Assembly: GCA_051006995.1 (NCBI GenBank)
Contig: JBPCSQ010000003.1
Coordinates: 31,308 to 95,307, forward strand
From: JAIQGF01 sp051006995
GTDB taxonomy: Bacteria > Acidobacteriota > Terriglobia > Terriglobales > Acidobacteriaceae
Length of the DNA stretch: 64,000 nt
Direction of reading: 5' to 3'
Numbering within the stretch: the first letter of the stretch is position 1; every line of letters starts with the position of its first letter. Made by a program: the position numbers and the translations under genes. This document shows positions 16,899-24,790 of the stretch, one piece after another. The notes under the pieces were generated by a model that was not told the DNA's origin, searched no databases, and worked only from the letters and a program-made list of their open reading frames with translations.

Positions 16899-17753
16899 GT
16901 GCCGCACGTTGCCTGGCTGCGCTGGTCGCAGGTGTCGCTGGTGTCGGTCATCGACATCGTGCTCGTGGCCGTGCTCATCTACGAGTTCCTCTCGCTCATC
17001 AAAGGCACGCGCGCCGTGCCGATCCTGATCGGCGTTGGCGGCCTGGCGCTCGCGTTTTATCTGGCGCACACCTTCGAACTGAAAACCGTGAACTGGCTGG
17101 TCGGCACCATGCTGCCGTACGCCATTTTCGCGCTCATCGTCGTCTTCCAGCAGGAGATCCGCTTCGCGCTCGCCAAGCTTGGCCGCAAGCTGACCTTCGC
17201 CCGCATGTCCTCGGCGGTAGCCGAGACCTATGACGATATCGTGCTCGCCGCCAACCTTTTTGCCCAGAACCAGACCGGCGCGCTGGTGGTGATTGAGCGC
17301 GAGATCGGCCTGCGCACCTATATCGAGAGCGGCGTCCCGCTGGATGCGCAAGTCTCCTACGACCTGCTGGCAACCATCTTTCGCCCCAGCGCGCCTCTGC
17401 ATGACGGCGCCGTTATCGTTCAGCGCGACCGCATCGCTGCCGCTGCCTGTTTTCTCCCGCTGTCCATGAACCCAGTGCTCTCCACCCAGCTCGGAACGCG
17501 GCACCGCGCCGGCATTGGCATCACCGAGGAGACCGACGCCGTCGCCGTCATCGTGTCGGAGGAAACCGGGGCGATCAGCATCGCTGTTGCCGGTCACATC
17601 GAGCGCGACATCACGGTCGAGGCCTTGCGCGAGCGCCTCAGCGAACTTTTCCGGCGTTATGTGCCGCCAACTACGCTGCCCACGCCGGTGGCGGCCAGCG
17701 AAGCCGAGCGGCCGATGACCCCGCCCAAACTGGAGCGGGCGGACCACGACTGA
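16899..17753 (+). CDS. cdaA: Diadenylate cyclase CdaA
   Basis: A 284-residue membrane-anchored enzyme that makes the second messenger c-di-AMP from two ATP. Three hydrophobic N-terminal segments (about residues 13-85) precede the DAC domain. The catalytic motifs DGA (in PSAPLHDGAVIV) and RHR (in GTRHRAGIGI) are intact. The start is GTG with AAAGG upstream. It is followed by a YbbR-domain protein, the usual CdaA-CdaR pair, though glmM, which often completes the set, is not present here. Confidence 0.93.
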   Translation: MPHVAWLRWSQVSLVSVIDIVLVAVLIYEFLSLIKGTRAVPILIGVGGLALAFYLAHTFELKTVNWLVGTMLPYAIFALIVVFQQEIRFALAKLGRKLTFARMSSAVAETYDDIVLAANLFAQNQTGALVVIEREIGLRTYIESGVPLDAQVSYDLLATIFRPSAPLHDGAVIVQRDRIAAAACFLPLSMNPVLSTQLGTRHRAGIGITEETDAVAVIVSEETGAISIAVAGHIERDITVEALRERLSELFRRYVPPTTLPTPVAASEAERPMTPPKLERADHD

Positions 17754-17912
17754 GGGTTCTGGGGTTGAGTGATTTAGAAAATGAGTGATTTAGAAATTTA
17801 CTGATTTAAGGATTTAGCGATTCGTGAATTTTGATTTGGTGACTGCCATCGCGGTCCGCCCGCAGCCGGACCGTAAATCACTAGGTCTCCAAATCACTAA
17901 ATCACAAATGAG
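17754..17912. repeat. AT-rich GTGATTTAG / CTAAATCAC repeat tract between cdaA and cdaR
   Basis: The spacer holds several copies of GTGATTTAG-like words at 17767-17800 and their reverse complement (AAATCACTAAATCAC) at 17875-17908, so the two ends can pair into a long stem. It is sharply more AT-rich than its neighbours. The same words recur at 37661-37697. No gene is visible. Confidence 0.6.
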
Positions 17913-17915
17913 CCG

Positions 17916-18578
17916 ATGAGTTTCTTCCGCCAACACGTGGTCCACAACTTCGGTCTGAAGCTGGTGTCGCTGATCATCGCCGCCTTGCTGTGGATGGCGG
18001 TGGCGCGTGAGCCGGTAGCGGAAGTTGCCATCAACGTGCCCATCGAGTTTCACAATGCGCCCGAGCACCTGGAAATCAGCTCCGAGGCCATTCCGTCGGT
18101 TCAGGTGCGGGTGCGAGGGCCGGTGCGCACGGTGCGCGAACTCGCGCCGGCGGATGTTCATGCCATCATTGACATGGCCAATGCCCAGCCCGGGGAACGC
18201 ACCTACGATCTCGCGCCCGCGCGCATTCACGTGCCCGACACGGTGCAGGTGATGCAGGCGGTTCCCAGCCAGATCCGTGTCAGCTTTGACACCCGCCTCA
18301 CCAAGGAAGTGGAGGTCAAGCCGCGGGTCATCGGCACCTTCGCCTCCGGCTACCGCATTGCCAGCGTGACTGCGGTGCCGGCCTCAGTCAGGATCGTGGG
18401 CCCGTCCACGCACGTCAGGAGCACCGATACGGCCATCACCGACCCGGTGGACGCCAGCGGCGTGGTCGGGACCGCCACCTTTACCACCCACGCCTACCTT
18501 TCCGATCCGCTGGTGCGCATGATGGATTCAGCCCCCATCAAGGTCACGGTCGTGACCGAGAAATCCAGAAATCGCTAG
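17916..18578 (+). CDS. cdaR: YbbR-domain protein (CdaR-like regulator of CdaA)
   Basis: A 220-residue protein with one N-terminal membrane helix (FGLKLVSLIIAALLWMAVA) followed by extracytoplasmic YbbR repeats (about residues 35-115 and 125-210). Such proteins bind and modulate CdaA at the membrane. The segment SLIIAALLWM followed by a conserved V-A-R-E is typical of YbbR proteins. Gene order cdaA-cdaR supports the call. An AT-rich repeat lies between the two genes and could affect their relative expression. Confidence 0.86.
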   Translation: MSFFRQHVVHNFGLKLVSLIIAALLWMAVAREPVAEVAINVPIEFHNAPEHLEISSEAIPSVQVRVRGPVRTVRELAPADVHAIIDMANAQPGERTYDLAPARIHVPDTVQVMQAVPSQIRVSFDTRLTKEVEVKPRVIGTFASGYRIASVTAVPASVRIVGPSTHVRSTDTAITDPVDASGVVGTATFTTHAYLSDPLVRMMDSAPIKVTVVTEKSRNR

Positions 18579-18603
18579 ATTCAGACTTTGCGTCACAAAG
18601 TAC

Positions 18604-18633
18604 TTGACATGACGCCGTGCCACGCGGTATTTC
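18604..18633 (+). promoter_or_regulatory. Candidate sigma70 promoter, possibly for a leaderless mRNA
   Basis: TTGACA at 18604-18609 is followed 18 bases later by TATTTC (18628-18633). A start site 7 bases downstream would fall on the ATG at 18641, which has no Shine-Dalgarno sequence, so a leaderless transcript is possible. This is a pattern match only. Confidence 0.4.
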
Positions 18634-18640
18634 TTTCACC

Positions 18641-19255
18641 ATGGCGATGGCAAGAAGAAGATGCCGCTCCCAGGTGAAGAGGGCCGTGCCGGCGCCGAGT
18701 GCCCTGGAGGATCTGCGGTTCATTCGCGAAACCATGGAGCGCTCGGCGTCGTTCACGGCCGTGCCCGGCTGGGGCATGGTGGGCATGGCCGCCACGGCCG
18801 TGGGGGCAGCCGTGCTGGCGTCCCGGCAGACGCGCTTTGGCCCCTGGATGGCCGTCTGGTTGGGAGAGGCCGTGGTGGCGCTCTCGGTGGCGCTCTGGAC
18901 CATGCGCGTCAAGGCGCGGCGGGCTCTCGTGCCTCTGACCTCCGGGCCCGGACGCAGGTTTTTGCTGAATTTCTTCCCCGCACTGCTGGTGGGCGCGGTC
19001 CTGACCGCCGCCCTGTATCGCTTCGGGGCCTCGGCGGCCATTCCCGGCATGTGGCTCATGCTGTATGGAACCGGCGTGGTCAGCGGCGGAGCGTTCTCGG
19101 TGCCCATCGTGCCGGCCATGGGGACGTGCTTCATGGTTGCCGGTGCGCTGGCATTGCTCGCGCCTGCGGCTTGGGCCGATTGGTTCATGCTCGGCGGATT
19201 CGGGGGAATTCATCTGGTATTCGGGGTCTTGATTGCGAGGAAACATGGCGGGTAG
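18641..19255 (+). CDS. Multi-pass membrane protein of unknown function
   Basis: About 204 residues with five to six hydrophobic segments (MVGMAATAVGAAVLA, MAVWLGEAVVALSVALW, FFPALLVGAVLTAALY, and three more in the second half) and a basic N terminus. GTG at 18617 would add eight residues; I prefer ATG 18641. It overlaps the downstream winged-helix gene by 11 bases. Membrane protein/winged-helix regulator pairs of this kind suggest a sensor and its DNA-binding partner, but the family is not recognised. Confidence 0.72.
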   Translation: MAMARRRCRSQVKRAVPAPSALEDLRFIRETMERSASFTAVPGWGMVGMAATAVGAAVLASRQTRFGPWMAVWLGEAVVALSVALWTMRVKARRALVPLTSGPGRRFLLNFFPALLVGAVLTAALYRFGASAAIPGMWLMLYGTGVVSGGAFSVPIVPAMGTCFMVAGALALLAPAAWADWFMLGGFGGIHLVFGVLIARKHGG

Positions 19256-19619
19256 GGACACACAACGCGCTAAACCGGAGCGGACGGCGCAACGAACCGT
19301 GAAGCAGCCGCGGCACGTGGAACCGGCAGCCGCGGAACTGGACCCGCTGATTCACGAGCGGATTCGGCTGGCGATCGCCAGCGCTCTGGCGGTCAACGAC
19401 CGGCTGAGCTTCAACGAACTCAAGCGCCTGCTGAACACTACCGATGGAAATCTCAGCGTCCACGCCCGCAAGCTGGAGGACGCCGGCTATCTCGGCTGCG
19501 ACAAGTATTTCGACGGCCGCGTCCCCAAGACCGAGTACTGGCTGACCGGCAGCGGACGGCGGGCCCTGGAGCGCTACCTGGACCGGATGGAAGAGATCAT
19601 CCGCGCGGCACGCCGGTGA
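19245..19619 (+). CDS. Winged-helix transcriptional regulator
   Basis: A 124-residue protein with a basic, unstructured N terminus (about 1-35) and a winged-helix domain. The segment LSFNELKRLLNTTDGNLSVHARKLEDAGYL is the helix-turn-helix with recognition helix, and the wing follows (KYFDGRVPKTEYWLT). This arrangement is typical of the single-wHTH regulators that bind as dimers in Acidobacteria and other phyla (HTH_34 type). ATG 19245 is preceded by GCGAGGAA. It overlaps the membrane-protein gene upstream, so it is probably coregulated with it. Confidence 0.85.
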   Translation: MAGRDTQRAKPERTAQRTVKQPRHVEPAAAELDPLIHERIRLAIASALAVNDRLSFNELKRLLNTTDGNLSVHARKLEDAGYLGCDKYFDGRVPKTEYWLTGSGRRALERYLDRMEEIIRAARR

Positions 19620-19641
19620 TGCTCGCGCAAAGATCCGAAGC

Positions 19642-19944
19642 ATGACCAGCCGAAGAATCAACCGCATCGCCGCCAGGATCCTCGTCGCGCTCTCTCTGCT
19701 GGCGCTGCTGACGGTACTCAGCGGTTACGCTCTGCCGCGCCACCCCGCGCCGGTGGACGAGAACGCCCAGGCGCACATCTTCCAGTTCGCCGTGCTGGCA
19801 TTCCTGTCGGCGCTCTTGCTGTTCCTCGCCACCGCCGATTGGAGTCGCCCTTCGCGGAACGCGCGTCCGCTGGCCCTTCCAGCGGCCGCCCTCATGTCCG
19901 CGTTCGCCGCCCTGTATTGCCTGGAGCACTACTGGTTTTTCTGA
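19642..19944 (+). CDS. Small membrane protein
   Basis: 100 residues with three hydrophobic helices (ILVALSLLALLTVLSGYAL, HIFQFAVLAFLSALLLFLA, LALPAAALMSAFAALYCLEHYW) and short hydrophilic loops. I do not recognise the family. It sits 22 bases after the winged-helix gene and 47 before uppS on the same strand, so it may share their transcript. Confidence 0.65.
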   Translation: MTSRRINRIAARILVALSLLALLTVLSGYALPRHPAPVDENAQAHIFQFAVLAFLSALLLFLATADWSRPSRNARPLALPAAALMSAFAALYCLEHYWFF

Positions 19945-19991
19945 CAATTTTTTTTGTCGTTTTAAGCTTTGCTTTGCAAAGAGGTTTGCGA

Positions 19992-20792
19992 ATGGATAGC
20001 CAGGGTTCGGAAATTCACGTGGGCATCATCATGGACGGCAATGGCCGCTGGGCGCGCGCCCGCGGGCTGCCCCGGGTGGCCGGCCATCGCCAGGGCGCCA
20101 AGGCCGTGCGCCGCGTGATCGAGGCCGCTCCCAACTTCGGCATCGGCACCCTGACGCTCTACGCCTTCTCCCGCGACAACTGGCGTCGTCCCCGCCCCGA
20201 AGTCGAGGCGCTGATGAAGCTCTTCCTGCGCTACTTGCGCTCGGAATGCGCCGAGTGCGTGGCTAAGGGCGTGCGCATCGAGGTAATCGGGCGCCGCGAT
20301 CGCCTGCCGTTGCCGCTGCGCGAAGCGATTCGCGATACCGAATACGCGACGCGCCAAGGCCGTACCCTGCTGGTCCGACTTGCTGTGGATTACTCCGGGC
20401 GAGGCGTGATTCTGGAGGCGGCGCGCCGCATGGCGGAAGAAGCGGTGTTGCAGGAGCGCGACGGCGGCGAGCCCCTGCCCGTGCCGCCGGAGGAGTTCTC
20501 TGCCATGCTCGCCGAATCTATGCACGCCGAACATGCCGGCGACGTGGACCTGGTGATCCGCACCGGGGGAGAGCAGCGCATCAGCGACTTCCTTCTGTGG
20601 GAAGCCGCCTATGCCGAGCTGGTATTCACGCGCACCATGTGGCCGGACTTCAATGCCGACGACCTGGCCGCCGCCGTCCTCGAGTATCACAAGCGCGAGC
20701 GGCGATTCGGAGGGGTCGCGGAACCCTTGCCAGGCTCCGAACCGCTCGTCGCTCGCCAGACAGCGGCCTACCCGGCTGCGCTGCCAGAGTAG
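19992..20792 (+). CDS. uppS: Isoprenyl (undecaprenyl) diphosphate synthase
   Basis: A 266-residue cis-prenyltransferase. It condenses isopentenyl diphosphate units to make the C55 carrier lipid of wall synthesis. The catalytic aspartate motif MDGNGRWA, the HRQGAKAVR loop, TLYAFSRDNWRRP, and the C-terminal LVIRTGGEQRISDFLLWE with YAELVFTRTMWPDF are all present. ATG 19992 lies behind AGAGG; an upstream in-frame start within the preceding gene is rejected. The usual partners cdsA and dxr are not adjacent. Confidence 0.93.
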   Translation: MDSQGSEIHVGIIMDGNGRWARARGLPRVAGHRQGAKAVRRVIEAAPNFGIGTLTLYAFSRDNWRRPRPEVEALMKLFLRYLRSECAECVAKGVRIEVIGRRDRLPLPLREAIRDTEYATRQGRTLLVRLAVDYSGRGVILEAARRMAEEAVLQERDGGEPLPVPPEEFSAMLAESMHAEHAGDVDLVIRTGGEQRISDFLLWEAAYAELVFTRTMWPDFNADDLAAAVLEYHKRERRFGGVAEPLPGSEPLVARQTAAYPAALPE

Positions 20793-20892
20793 AAACGCGG
20801 ATGAGTCCGCTGCCACATTTTGTAACGGCTTAAAGGCGTTTGTTCCCGCCGCGGATTCCAACCTGCTGCTCTGAATAGGCGTCCTACTACGG

Positions 20893-21264
20893 ATGGAGAC
20901 GAGACTCTCTCTGGCCGTGGCAGCCAATTTTCTCTTGATTGCCGGGCTGCTCTTCTACGGTTTCACCCTGTTTGCCGAGTACTACGCCAAGGGACGCTGG
21001 GCCAAGAACGTGACCGGGCTGCTGGCCGGGTTCGGTATGTTGGCGCTGGCCGCGGCCCTGCTGCTGGTGCCGCAGAACGCCGACGAACTGGCTCGGATCG
21101 CCTACACCACAGCCGCCAGCAACGTCTTCCTGGGGATCAGCAGCGGGCTGCTGCTCGCGGCCATTGCCGCCTTCGGGATCATCACCTACACCAAGCCGCT
21201 GCGCCTTTGGCACGAGCGCAAGATCGAGAGCGACTTGAGCCGTGGACTCCCGAAGATTCCGTAA
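20893..21264 (+). CDS. Small membrane protein
   Basis: 123 residues with three clear membrane segments (AVAANFLLIAGLLFYGFTLF, VTGLLAGFGMLALAAALLLV, VFLGISSGLLLAAIAAFGII) and a charged C-terminal tail (WHERKIESD). No family recognised. It immediately precedes the NRAMP-related transporter and could be part of the same transcript. Confidence 0.65.
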   Translation: METRLSLAVAANFLLIAGLLFYGFTLFAEYYAKGRWAKNVTGLLAGFGMLALAAALLLVPQNADELARIAYTTAASNVFLGISSGLLLAAIAAFGIITYTKPLRLWHERKIESDLSRGLPKIP

Positions 21265-21289
21265 AGGCCGCCCCGAAGACCGCGGAAAA

Positions 21290-22546
21290 ATGCTGCCCTG
21301 GCCGCGTGGGCACGAACCGCCGCCGCCGCTGCAGGGGGCGTCAGGCTGGCGCCGTGGCCTGCACCGGCTGCTGCCCGGATTTGTTACCGGCGCCGCCAAC
21401 GTGGACCCATCACTGGTGATCACGGCAACCGTGGCGGGCGCCGCCTTCGGCTACTCCCTCCTGTGGCTGGTGCTGCTCTGCGTGCCTTTCTTGATCGCCG
21501 TGTTTGCCGTATCTGGCAAGCTGGGCTATCAGACCCGCCGTGGCCTGGTGGACCTGCTCCGCGAAAACTACGGAACGAAGCTGGCAATCGCCTGCGCCGC
21601 CGTCATCATCGCCATCAACCTGGCCATGATTGTCGCCGACCTGATGGCCGTCTCTGACGCGCTCGGCATTATTCTCAGCATCCAGCGAACTTATTTCGTC
21701 GCCGCCGTGGCGTTCACCGTGTGGTACGTGCTCATCTTCCACGACTATCGCCGCATTACCCGCGTGCTGATCTGGCTGTCGCTGCCCTTATTCGTCTATG
21801 TCGTGGCCGCGATTTTCGCCGCGCCGTCGCCTTGGACGGTGCTGGCGGGAACGCTGGTGCCGCGCGTGCGTCCCTCGGCTGACTACGTTCAGGCGCTGGT
21901 CGGCATCATGGGTTCGTTGCTAACTCCCTACGTGCTGGTCTGGCAGACCAGTTCGCGCCGCGAGCATGCCCAGGCCGGCGGTGAGGCGCCGCACAGCGCC
22001 GAAGGTCACGCCGGGACGTTCGTCACAACTCTTCTGGCTTACTCCGTCATGGTGGCGGCAGCCTCGGTCCTGCACGTCGCCCATCCGCTGGATATGACCA
22101 CCACGCAAGCCGCCGAGGCCCTGCGGCCTGCCGTCGGCGACTACGGCCCTGTAATCTTTGCCATCGGAATCCTCGGTGCCGGGATGGTCGCCCTCCCTGT
22201 GTTGGTGGCCTCCATGTGCTACAGCATCGCCGAGGCCATGGGCTGGGAAGCTGGGCTCAGCCGTCATCCGTGGGAAGCCAAGAGCTTCTACGTTCTGATA
22301 TCGCTCGCCATGCTGGCCTCTGCCGTGCTTAATTTCGTGAACATCAACCCGGTCAAGGCGCTGTACTGGTCGCAGATTCTGGCCGGAGTACTCACCGTTC
22401 CGGTGTTGATTTTCATTCTGATCTTGTCCAACGACCGCCGCATCGTGCGCACCACCAACACGCGCGGACAGAATTTCTGGATTGGTGCGGCCATCGGCGG
22501 CATCGTGGCCGCCGGGCTGCTGACAGTCTGGTGGAAGATTTTCTAG
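21290..22546 (+). CDS. NRAMP-related divalent metal transporter
   Basis: About 418 residues with ten to eleven membrane segments of the NRAMP fold. The TM1 motif reads GAANVDPSLVITATVAG where classic manganese/iron transporters have DPGN, and the TM6 segment reads LLTPYVLVWQTSS where they have the MPH motif. These substitutions are like NRAMP-related proteins with altered substrate preference (including magnesium transporters), so the metal cannot be named. A GTG at 21242 would extend the protein by 16 residues and overlap the previous gene by 23 bases; I favour ATG 21290. Confidence 0.82.
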   Translation: MLPWPRGHEPPPPLQGASGWRRGLHRLLPGFVTGAANVDPSLVITATVAGAAFGYSLLWLVLLCVPFLIAVFAVSGKLGYQTRRGLVDLLRENYGTKLAIACAAVIIAINLAMIVADLMAVSDALGIILSIQRTYFVAAVAFTVWYVLIFHDYRRITRVLIWLSLPLFVYVVAAIFAAPSPWTVLAGTLVPRVRPSADYVQALVGIMGSLLTPYVLVWQTSSRREHAQAGGEAPHSAEGHAGTFVTTLLAYSVMVAAASVLHVAHPLDMTTTQAAEALRPAVGDYGPVIFAIGILGAGMVALPVLVASMCYSIAEAMGWEAGLSRHPWEAKSFYVLISLAMLASAVLNFVNINPVKALYWSQILAGVLTVPVLIFILILSNDRRIVRTTNTRGQNFWIGAAIGGIVAAGLLTVWWKIF

Positions 22547-22571
22547 GACCCAGCAACTCAGGCGGGAACCG

Positions 22572-23576
22572 TCATTTTGCCGGCGCCTGGTAACCACGTT
22601 TCGCGTACACCTGCAGTTCTGTGGTCTTGGCCGAGGGCGTCAGCCGCACCCTGAGCTTGCGCCATTTCCCATCGCGCGACCCGGCCTGGGGGTTGTATCC
22701 CAGCAAGTACCGGCTGCGCAGCTCGCGGCTGATTTCCGACGCCACGTCGGGCAGATTGCGCAGGTTGCTGACCGTCGCAGTCCGCCCGCCCGTAGCCCCG
22801 GTGATCTCGTTCAGCAGCTTCTTGCCCGCCCACTCTTCCGGCGTCCTGAAGACTTTATCGAACAGCCCGATGGCATAAATTTCGACATCGGCTTCCTGCA
22901 CCAGTTCTTTGATCTCCCGCGCGCTGTAGCGGCTGTGGTTGTCACCGCCATCGGAGATGATCAGCAGCGCCCTGCGCTTGTATTGCGCCGAGCGCAGCTT
23001 GTGCACGCCCATGTAGATAGCGTCCAGCAGCGCCGTGTGCCCGGCCGGTTCGGCCGTCGCCAGTTGCGCCTGGATGTGGCCAATCGAGCGGCTGACGTCG
23101 GCCAGCACACTGGGGCGGTCCGCAAAGGTAATCACGAAGTAGTCGTCGGCGGGATTGCAGTTGTCGAAGAACTGGCCGAGCGCCTCTCGCGCCGCCTCGA
23201 TCTTGTTGGTCATGCTCCGGCTAAGGTCGAGCAGCACCCCCACTGAGATTGGCTGGTCTTCGCTGGAAAAATACCGGATCTGCTGCGGCTGCCCCGCCTC
23301 CGTCAGCTCGAAATCTTCCTTGGTCAGGTCCAGGACCGGATGGTTCCTGACGTCGGTTACGGTAACTGGCACCTGCACCAGATCCACATCCACCCGTAGC
23401 GGCTTGACGTGGGCCTCCAGGATGTCCGCATCACCCGTGAACTCAGGAAACTTCGCCGGCGCAGGCGCGCTGCGCGGTGTCAGGTGCACCGCATCATCGG
23501 ACTGGGATTGCGCAACTCCAAAGGTGGTGAATAGAACAACGATGGCGAGGAATACGGGGAACCGGGGCTTGGCCAT
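22572..23576 (-). CDS. Secreted VWFA-domain protein (acidobacterial type)
   Basis: 334 residues: signal peptide (MAKPRFPVFLAIVVLFTTFGVAQ), an N-terminal region with VDLVQVPVTVTD followed by DFELTEAGQPQQIRYF, and a von Willebrand factor A domain from about residue 120 with a MIDAS-like motif DLSRSM and SDGGDNHSRYS. This layout is the VWFA-related family first described in Acidobacteria, secreted proteins of unknown function thought to mediate binding. The start at 23576 puts the signal peptide first; the frame is open about 39 codons further upstream without coding character. It ends convergent with the NRAMP-related gene. Confidence 0.86.
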   Translation of the reverse strand: MAKPRFPVFLAIVVLFTTFGVAQSQSDDAVHLTPRSAPAPAKFPEFTGDADILEAHVKPLRVDVDLVQVPVTVTDVRNHPVLDLTKEDFELTEAGQPQQIRYFSSEDQPISVGVLLDLSRSMTNKIEAAREALGQFFDNCNPADDYFVITFADRPSVLADVSRSIGHIQAQLATAEPAGHTALLDAIYMGVHKLRSAQYKRRALLIISDGGDNHSRYSAREIKELVQEADVEIYAIGLFDKVFRTPEEWAGKKLLNEITGATGGRTATVSNLRNLPDVASEISRELRSRYLLGYNPQAGSRDGKWRKLRVRLTPSAKTTELQVYAKRGYQAPAK

Positions 23577-23644
23577 GGGACAGGGGCGGGTTTTGCACCG
23601 CGCAGCCCGGAATGGTAGCACAGACGCCGGTTTGCGGGCAGCGG

Positions 23645-23674
23645 ACAAAAATAAGGGGCGCCGTAGCGCCCCTT
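23645..23674 (-). terminator. Rho-independent terminator for the beta-barrel gene
   Basis: Read on the minus strand, a perfect 9-bp stem (AAGGGGCGC with GCGCCCCTT, loop TACG) at 23653-23674 is followed by TATTTTTG. It lies 24 bases after the stop of the gene ending at 23698. Confidence 0.8.
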
Positions 23675-23697
23675 CCTGAACGCGAACTAACACGATG

Positions 23698-24300
23698 CTA
23701 CCAGCGGAACGTCGGCCCCGCCATGACCTTCAGGTTGGAATGCGCGCCGTTCTCGAAGTAAATCTCATCTCCGACTTCAGCGCGGATGCCAAAGGTATGG
23801 CCCAGGAAGAACTCCACGCCGCCGCCCGGGTACACAGCGCCATGCGTGTTACCGCTCGGGACGTTGCCCACCTGGGTGGCAAAGCTCGAAGGGACCCCCT
23901 CGTTGTTGACCATGAAGTTCACGAATCCGCCCTTCACCGTACCGAAGAGCCGGACTGGACCCGCACCCGTCTGGAATTTCGGTCCAAACAAGCCATCGAG
24001 AATCCGGAAACGGGTGTTGGTGAAGTTGTTGCCGCCCACTACTCCGCCGACCGTGCCCGCCGGCCCGGTTGAAAAGTTACGCTCGAAGTCATACGCCATG
24101 CGGCCTTCAAGCTGCACGTAGTTGTTGAGGTTGATCCCGAGCTGCCCGCCCAGACCCCAGAAATTCTGGTTGTTGAGATTGTGGAATCGAGTGTAATCCG
24201 CGAAGACGCCGAACTCTCCGCGCTCCTCCTGCGCCAGCATTGACGGCGCAAGCAGTGACAGCGCCAGCACGACCAATAGGGCTCCTGCTAAACGTTTCAT
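23698..24300 (-). CDS. Outer-membrane beta-barrel protein
   Basis: 200 residues with a signal peptide (MKRLAGALLVVLALSLLAPSMLAQ) and alternating strands ending in a terminal Phe-Arg-Trp (KVMAGPTFRW), in line with an OmpA/OmpW-like eight-stranded barrel. Segments such as FGVFADYTRFHNL, GLGGQLGINLNNYVQLEGRM and FGIRAEVGDEIYF show the alternating pattern. The start at 24300 places the signal peptide first. It is followed by a strong terminator. The exact role is unknown; a porin-like or structural protein is likely. Confidence 0.8.
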   Translation of the reverse strand: MKRLAGALLVVLALSLLAPSMLAQEERGEFGVFADYTRFHNLNNQNFWGLGGQLGINLNNYVQLEGRMAYDFERNFSTGPAGTVGGVVGGNNFTNTRFRILDGLFGPKFQTGAGPVRLFGTVKGGFVNFMVNNEGVPSSFATQVGNVPSGNTHGAVYPGGGVEFFLGHTFGIRAEVGDEIYFENGAHSNLKVMAGPTFRW

Positions 24301-24790
24301 GTACCTTGTCCTCCCAACTGCTCTCTGTTGCCTCACCTCGACCGCAGAGGTCTACTCGACACCGGCGGAGCTGCACCAGGGGAAGCAGCAGAATAGTTCG
24401 GTGAGAGTCGCTACCTAGGATGTCCCCCAAAAGCGGCGGGTGGGCTGAAATCGAGAGTAGCCACTAGTCCTGAAACCCTAGTTCCCCGCCGAAAAATTGT
24501 CGTCGGCCCCCACCCGGGCTAGCCCCGTGCTCCAATTCGTAAACTCGCAACCCGGCACTCGCAAGAATTACCCGCCGCGCCCCTTTCCTACCCACCGGCC
24601 CACATGGACCAAAACGACACCTCGTTTCACATGAGTAGCTTACAGACGAAAAATCAGCATGAACTTTGGCAACTGGATTGATAACTACATCGCCGGAGCG
24701 TGATTGCGGCCCGCTCGTTTCAGGCCGTGAATTCCCCTCGGCGCATGCTGCCGGGATTCCCCGCTCACGATTTCTCGGAGGAACCTTGCA
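24301..24790. other. 490-bp intergenic region between divergent envelope genes
   Basis: This spacer separates the beta-barrel gene and the OmpA-family gene and must hold both promoters. I see no convincing ORF or RNA. The first half is rich in direct runs of C and G words; a strong ribosome site (GGAGGAACCTTGCA) directly precedes the ATG at 24791. Confidence 0.5.
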
